Under the pieces are notes generated by a model that worked only from the letters and a program-made list of their open reading frames with translations, was not told the origin of the DNA and searched no databases. The position numbers were made by a program, and so were the translations under genes. DNA of 64,000 nucleotides from Bacillus sp. SG-1. Lineage in GTDB: Bacteria > Bacillota > Bacilli > Bacillales > Bacillaceae_B. Positions 59,874 to 64,000 of this stretch are shown here, one piece after another (position 1 is the stretch's first letter; every line of letters begins with the position of its first letter). The stretch covers positions 30,497-94,496 of the forward strand of contig NZ_ABCF01000007.1 of the NCBI RefSeq assembly GCF_000181495.1. The letters run 5' to 3'.

Positions 59874-61304
59874 TTATACTTTCGAAAACTCCTTTTGTTT
59901 GACCGGAGGGAGATGAACAGCCTTTCCTTTTAAAGCCTCCATTGCCTCCTGCAAGCTTTCACTGGTATGGGGATGAGGGTAGTATGGATAGGAAAAATCT
60001 TCGTCTCTTCCCGCCATCTCCATTCCCACAGCCGATCCGGAAATCATCTCTACAGCACTGTTTCCGATCATATGAATACCTAAAATCAAATCAGTATTAA
60101 GATCGGCAACCACTTTTATCAGACCTTCTTTTTCACCGATCAGCTGGGCAAAGCCGTTACCGCCCATCGGGTAAATACTTACAGACACTTCATGATTTTC
60201 AGCAGCTTCCTTCTCGGTCATTCCAATTGAAGCAATTGGAGGAATGGTTTGGGCAATAACAGGCAGCAGCACATCATCATATGCTGAGGGCAAGCCTGCA
60301 GCACTTTCCGCAGCGACCTTTCCTTGTTTGATCGCTTTAACAGCAAGAGGTGACCCGGTTGTCACGTCTCCAACTGCATAAATGCCTTGTATGGAGGTCA
60401 GGCAGGAAGAATCAGCTTCTATGCGTCCATCACCTGTCAAATTCATTTTTAACCTGTCAACGCCCAAGCCATCAATATTTCCTTTGAGCTTGGATGCTGC
60501 CAGGAAATACGAAGTTTCTATCGTCACTGAATCACTGTCCTGCTTCGAAAGAGTAACAGAAACGCCATCATGTGTTTCCTTAACTTCTTCCGGAGAGAAA
60601 CCAGTCATCAGTTTCACATTCATTTTCTTCAAGACCCTGGTCAGTTCTTTATTGATCGAATCGTCAAATGGAAGCTCCCCATCTAATACAAGAGTCACTT
60701 TTGTCCCTAACGCAGCAAAGCTAGAGGCTGCTTCAAGCTCTATATAACCGCTCCCATAGACTACTAATTCTTCAGGAAGCTCGCTCAGCTCATAGATGGA
60801 AATCTCATTTAGGACTCTGCTGCTGTAACCGGAGATAAAGGAAGGAAGCTCTCTTTTGGCACCGGTCGCTATGATGGCGGATTGAAAGGAATATACTGTG
60901 AATTGATGTCCGTTTTCCACACCGATTTTATTCTCCGCTAAAAATGAAGCCGAACCTTTTATCACTTCCACCTTGTTTGCCTTGCAAAGTGAATCTACTC
61001 CCTTTTTCAATTGGGCTATTAAACTGCTTTTATAATCATGAAGCTTGGTCAGATTCACCGACACCGAACCTGAATCAAGACCCATCTTTTGATAGTGAGC
61101 CATTTCTTTATGTTTTTTCGCTAACTGCGTAAAGACCTTCGATGGAATGCAGCCTTTGTTCAGGCAGACACCGCCAAGTTCTTCCTTTTCGATCAGCAGC
61201 ACTGACAACCCCAGCTGAGCTGCTCTAATGGCAGCGTGATAACCGCCAGGACCGCCGCCGATGATGACCAGCTCACGTTCTTCTGCCAATTCACCCACTA
61301 CCAT
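59874..61304 (-). CDS. lpdA: Dihydrolipoamide dehydrogenase (E3)
   Basis: A 476-residue FAD enzyme that reoxidises lipoyl groups of the E2 core. FAD site 'LVIIGGGPGGYHAAIRAAQLG' is near residue 12; the redox disulfide lies in 'GGVCLNKGCIPSK'. NAD site 'VVYGSGYIELEAASSFAALG' has Tyr and Ser variations from the usual GGGYIG. 'GIYAVGDVT' binds FAD and 'YPHPHTSESLQEA' supplies the catalytic His-Glu. It starts one base after the E2 stop, in one operon E1alpha-E1beta-E2-E3. Confidence 0.92.
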   Translation of the reverse strand: MVVGELAEERELVIIGGGPGGYHAAIRAAQLGLSVLLIEKEELGGVCLNKGCIPSKVFTQLAKKHKEMAHYQKMGLDSGSVSVNLTKLHDYKSSLIAQLKKGVDSLCKANKVEVIKGSASFLAENKIGVENGHQFTVYSFQSAIIATGAKRELPSFISGYSSRVLNEISIYELSELPEELVVYGSGYIELEAASSFAALGTKVTLVLDGELPFDDSINKELTRVLKKMNVKLMTGFSPEEVKETHDGVSVTLSKQDSDSVTIETSYFLAASKLKGNIDGLGVDRLKMNLTGDGRIEADSSCLTSIQGIYAVGDVTTGSPLAVKAIKQGKVAAESAAGLPSAYDDVLLPVIAQTIPPIASIGMTEKEAAENHEVSVSIYPMGGNGFAQLIGEKEGLIKVVADLNTDLILGIHMIGNSAVEMISGSAVGMEMAGRDEDFSYPYYPHPHTSESLQEAMEALKGKAVHLPPVKQKEFSKV

Positions 61305-62534
61305 TTACATCAACTCCACTAACATGAGATTTGGATTTTCTATCAGCTCGGCAAACCGGTTGGTGAATGCCACTGCTGTTGCTCCATCTGCCGCGCGGTG
61401 ATCAAAAGACATCGAAATATTCATCATGGAACGGATGACGATTTCATCATTCTCATCGACCATCGGCCTTTTCTTCGTTTTATGGAAGGATACCAAGGCC
61501 ACTTCCGGGTGATTGATGATCGGCGTTGCGCCGATGGATCCACCCATCGGTCCTACATTGGAGATGGTGAAGGTTCCGCCCGTCACATCCTTAGCGGCAA
61601 GCTTATTCTCCCTTGCTTTAAGAGTGAATTCCTTCATTTCAGAATGGATGACTTTCAATGACTTGTTCTCCACATTTTTGACAACCGGTACAATCAGGCC
61701 GTCTTCCGTATCGGTCGCAATTCCGATATGATGCTCATTGTTAAATGTAATCTGTTCTTTTTCTTCATCCACTCTTGCATTAAAAATTGGAAAGTCTTTG
61801 AGTGCGATGGAAAGTGCCTTCACAAAAAAGGCAGAAGCTGAAATATTCGTATCTTTAAGCTTTAAGCCATTTCTCAATTCCATCAGATTCGTGACATCAA
61901 TTTCCTCAAAATGAGTACAGTGAGGAATCGTCTTAAGAGATGACTTCATCTTCATTCCGATTTGTTTCCGCCTGCCCCTGAAAGGAATGCTTTCTCCATG
62001 AACGGACACTTTTGGCTTAGCTTCTGGTCGGGAAACCTCCTGCCTCGTTTCTTCCGCGTTTGGCTGCGATGGAATTCCGCTGGCTATGAATCTTCTAACA
62101 TCTTCATCTGTAATCCTACCTGCAGCCCCTGTTCCCTCCACTTCCGTAATATCAATATTGTTTTCCCTTGCAATTTTTCTCGTATACGGCGAAGCGAGGA
62201 TTCTTTTTCGGTTACGGGGAGCAGCCGGAGCAGTTGATACAGCTGAGATCATTGGCTTTTCCTGCTTTACTTTTTGTTCTGGTTTACTGCCGCCAGCTGT
62301 TTCCATGACTAAAACGACGGTTCCCACTTCAATCGTTGTTCCTTCTGAAACTAGAATTTCTTTAATTGTTCCAGCAGAAGGAGAAGGGATTTCCGCTGTC
62401 ATTTTATCTGTCTGTACTTCGACCAATGGCTGATCGGCCTTTACAGAGTCACCGGCCTTAACAAAAAAATGGCTGACGTGAGCCTCCGTCATTCCTTCAC
62501 CGATATCATGCAGTTTAACTTCCACCCTCTTCAC
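61305..62534 (-). CDS. Dihydrolipoyl acyltransferase (E2) of a 2-oxoacid dehydrogenase complex
   Basis: A 409-residue E2. One lipoyl domain (about 3-77) carries the lipoylated lysine in 'QTDKMTAEIPSPSAG'. A peripheral-subunit-binding domain (about 112-150, 'LASPYTRKIARENNIDITEVEGTG') and a Pro/Glu-rich linker follow. The catalytic domain (about 185-408) ends in 'MSFDHRAADGATAVAF' with the HxxxDG motif. A single lipoyl domain is usual for Bacillus E2 proteins. The order with E1 and E3 is complete. Whether the complex takes pyruvate, branched-chain oxoacids or an aromatic oxoacid cannot be told from the sequence. Confidence 0.9.
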   Translation of the reverse strand: MKRVEVKLHDIGEGMTEAHVSHFFVKAGDSVKADQPLVEVQTDKMTAEIPSPSAGTIKEILVSEGTTIEVGTVVLVMETAGGSKPEQKVKQEKPMISAVSTAPAAPRNRKRILASPYTRKIARENNIDITEVEGTGAAGRITDEDVRRFIASGIPSQPNAEETRQEVSRPEAKPKVSVHGESIPFRGRRKQIGMKMKSSLKTIPHCTHFEEIDVTNLMELRNGLKLKDTNISASAFFVKALSIALKDFPIFNARVDEEKEQITFNNEHHIGIATDTEDGLIVPVVKNVENKSLKVIHSEMKEFTLKARENKLAAKDVTGGTFTISNVGPMGGSIGATPIINHPEVALVSFHKTKKRPMVDENDEIVIRSMMNISMSFDHRAADGATAVAFTNRFAELIENPNLMLVELM

Positions 62535-62537
62535 CCC

Positions 62538-63533
62538 CTAGAATTTGGCTGCCTTTTCAACTGCCTTCAGCACTCTTTCAGCAGTCGGCAGATAATAATC
62601 TTCAAAACCGAAGTATGGAACAGGTGTATCAAATCCTGTGACCCTCTCGACAGGAGCTTTCTGATATAAGAAAGATGTGTCATTGATAATGGCTAGAACA
62701 TCATTACCAACCCCTCCTGTTGCATGGGCTTCATGAACAATCACAGTCCTGCCTGTCTTCTGGACAGATTGGGCAATAATATCTTTGTCTATTGGATAAA
62801 GCGTCCTCAGATCGATCACTTCGCAGCTGATCCCTCTGCTCTCCGCTTCTTTTGCTGCTTGGGATGCTACAGCTACCATTGCACCCCACGCAATGATCGT
62901 CACATCTTCGCCTTCCTTAATTACATTCCCTTTGCCCAGTTCGATTGAATATTTCTCTTCCGGTACATCCTGCTTTGCTGCCCGGTAAATACGCATTGGC
63001 TCCAGGAAAAGGACAGGATCCGGATCTTCTATGGATGCAATCAACAACCCTTTTGCATCATATGGATTCGAAGGACAGACAACCTTCAGCCCAGGCATAT
63101 GTGTAAAAATGGCTTCAGTACTGTCTGAATGTATTTCAGGGGCTCGGACTCCCGCTCCATAAGGGGCCCGGACTACAAGCGGACAGGTGAAATGTCCGAG
63201 TGTCCTTGCCCGCAAGCGTGAAGCATGTGTCATCAGCTGCTCATAGGCAGGATAAATAAATCCGAGGAACTGGATTTCTGCTACAGGGATAAAACCGTTC
63301 GCCGCCATGCCGATTGCTGCACCAATAAAGCCCGCTTCACTTAAAGGCGTATCCATGACCCTTTCCTCTCCGAACTCTTCCTGTAATCCATCTGTTGCCC
63401 GGAATACGCCCCCGTTTTTACCAATGTCCTCACCAAGGAGCAAAACATTTTCTTTTTCCTTGAGCATGACCCGCATGGCGTCCGTAATGGCCCCGACCAT
63501 TGTCAGCTTATTTGTTTTTACCGCCGTTTTCAT
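62538..63533 (-). CDS. 2-oxoacid dehydrogenase E1 component, beta subunit
   Basis: A 331-residue transketolase-like subunit of the E1 enzyme. 'ITDAMRVMLKEKENVLLLGEDIGKNGGVFRATDGL' with 'MDTPLSEAGFIGAAIGMA' forms the pyrimidine-binding half, where the Glu of 'LSEAG' activates TPP. 'VVRAPYGAGVRAPEIHSDSTEAIF' and 'HEAHATGGVGNDVLA' follow the PDH-beta pattern. Its ATG overlaps the E1alpha stop by one base (TAATG). GAAGGATAATG context. Confidence 0.92.
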   Translation of the reverse strand: MKTAVKTNKLTMVGAITDAMRVMLKEKENVLLLGEDIGKNGGVFRATDGLQEEFGEERVMDTPLSEAGFIGAAIGMAANGFIPVAEIQFLGFIYPAYEQLMTHASRLRARTLGHFTCPLVVRAPYGAGVRAPEIHSDSTEAIFTHMPGLKVVCPSNPYDAKGLLIASIEDPDPVLFLEPMRIYRAAKQDVPEEKYSIELGKGNVIKEGEDVTIIAWGAMVAVASQAAKEAESRGISCEVIDLRTLYPIDKDIIAQSVQKTGRTVIVHEAHATGGVGNDVLAIINDTSFLYQKAPVERVTGFDTPVPYFGFEDYYLPTAERVLKAVEKAAKF

Positions 63534-64000
63534 TATCCTTCACCCCTTAACTGCTGGAGCAGCAGGTCTTTTTGCTCAGAAATTGTCCATGTCGGCTTTT
63601 CAAATACATAATCGAATATCACTTTCGGATCTGCTTCCGGATAGCTCTCTAATTCCTCTACAGCCTGATCCATTTCTGCCGTATATTCTTTTTGGACAGA
63701 ATCAGCCCACTCCTGATCCCACCAGCCTTGCCTTTCCATGTAACGCTGAAGTCGGGCAATTGGATCTCCAAGCTTCCTGCGTTCATCACTTTCTGACTGA
63801 TCCCTGTATTTCGTCGGATCGTCGGCCGTCGTGTGAGCGCCATATCTCCACGTCACCGCCTCAATCAACGTCGGACCTTCACCATTCCTGGCCCTCTCTA
63901 AAGCTTTTAACGTTTCAAAATAAACCGCAAAAATGTCATTCCCGTCAATGCGCACTCCCCGGGATATCATACGCCAGTGCCTTTTGCGCAATGGTTTTGG
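63533..64000 (-). pseudogene. 2-oxoacid dehydrogenase E1 component, alpha subunit: partial and apparently frameshifted
   Basis: Only the C-terminal part is in the window. From 63961 down to the stop the frame gives the normal 'GVRIDGNDIFAVYFETLKAL' and 'TWRYGAHTTADDPTKYRD' of E1alpha. Between 64000 and about 63965 the expected residues K-T-I-A-Q-K-A-L-A-Y-D-I-P-G are in a different frame, so one base appears to be inserted in the C4G3 run at 63957-63963. In the frame that continues to the stop, the upstream residues are meaningless, so the TTG at 63991 is not the true start. Either this copy is broken or there is a base-calling error in the homopolymer. If real, the TPP-dependent E1 of this complex would be lost while E1beta, E2 and E3 remain intact. 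Confidence 0.75.

Noticed and set aside
63533..63991. Intact 152-residue protein starting at TTG 63991
   Set aside because: The first dozen residues do not match E1alpha, while the correct residues are found in another frame, so the start is an artefact of the frameshift and window edge.

Overview
The window looks like a chromosomal segment of a low-to-moderate GC, spore-forming Bacillaceae (Bacillus sensu lato). Evidence: strong AGGAGG-type ribosome sites, frequent TTG/GTG starts, a short SASP-like protein, a SpoVB/YkvU-type flippase, a sporulation-type histidine kinase, and relatives of B. subtilis YerO/SwrC, YjcD, YqjF, YfmM, YfmL, YlmB and TenA. The species cannot be named from the sequence. 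No rRNA, tRNA, CRISPR array or prophage was seen.

Layout. 1-8.7 kb: cation/proton antiporter, YkvU-like flippase, and the divergent swrC (RND exporter)/yerO (TetR) pair with three copies of one operator between them. 8.9-20 kb: VanY-type carboxypeptidase with LysM domains, a kynU-kynB operon without kynA, a small membrane protein, a YjcD-type helicase, a membrane GGDEF protein, YqjF, and an ABC-F ATPase. 20.2-37.9 kb: a large, AT-richer surface-polysaccharide locus. A rightward operon (priming sugar transferase, fused Wzz/tyrosine kinase, PHP phosphatase, GT2) converges on a leftward operon (FemAB/CelD-like acyltransferase, formyltransferase/GINT-like fusion, epimerase, second acyltransferase, GT4, Wzx, Wzy, GT4). 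An IS1182-family element lies in the loop of the terminator they shared. A third, rightward unit holds another acyltransferase and a polysaccharide deacetylase.

38-47 kb: GNAT, amidohydrolase, cardiolipin synthase, sigma-B-type csbD, yfmL, a PAS histidine kinase, a two-domain AbrB-like protein and a DeoR regulator, then a gene-free stretch with four 50-51-bp tandem repeats. 47.1-53.3 kb: hom, and divergently a TPP-riboswitch-controlled thiamine salvage operon (ylmB-tenA-thiZ-thiX-thiY) whose genes overlap by a few bases. 53.3-64 kb: a DUF4097 protein, then tyrosine catabolism (aminotransferase, flavin reductase-like protein, FAH-family hydrolase, hmgA; hppD separately), and a 2-oxoacid dehydrogenase cluster (E3, E2, E1beta, E1alpha). 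E1alpha runs off the window and carries an apparent one-base frameshift near the edge.

The catabolic themes fit together. Tryptophan (kynurenine branch) and tyrosine (homogentisate branch) are degraded to central metabolites, and the thiamine salvage operon supplies the cofactor used by the neighbouring E1 dehydrogenase. The most unusual material is the polysaccharide locus, with three acyltransferase-fold proteins and a formyltransferase/GINT-like fusion; the IS inserted in a terminator loop, which carries a 124-bp Bacillus-type palindromic repeat; the three-site YerO operator; and several unexplained non-coding repeats.
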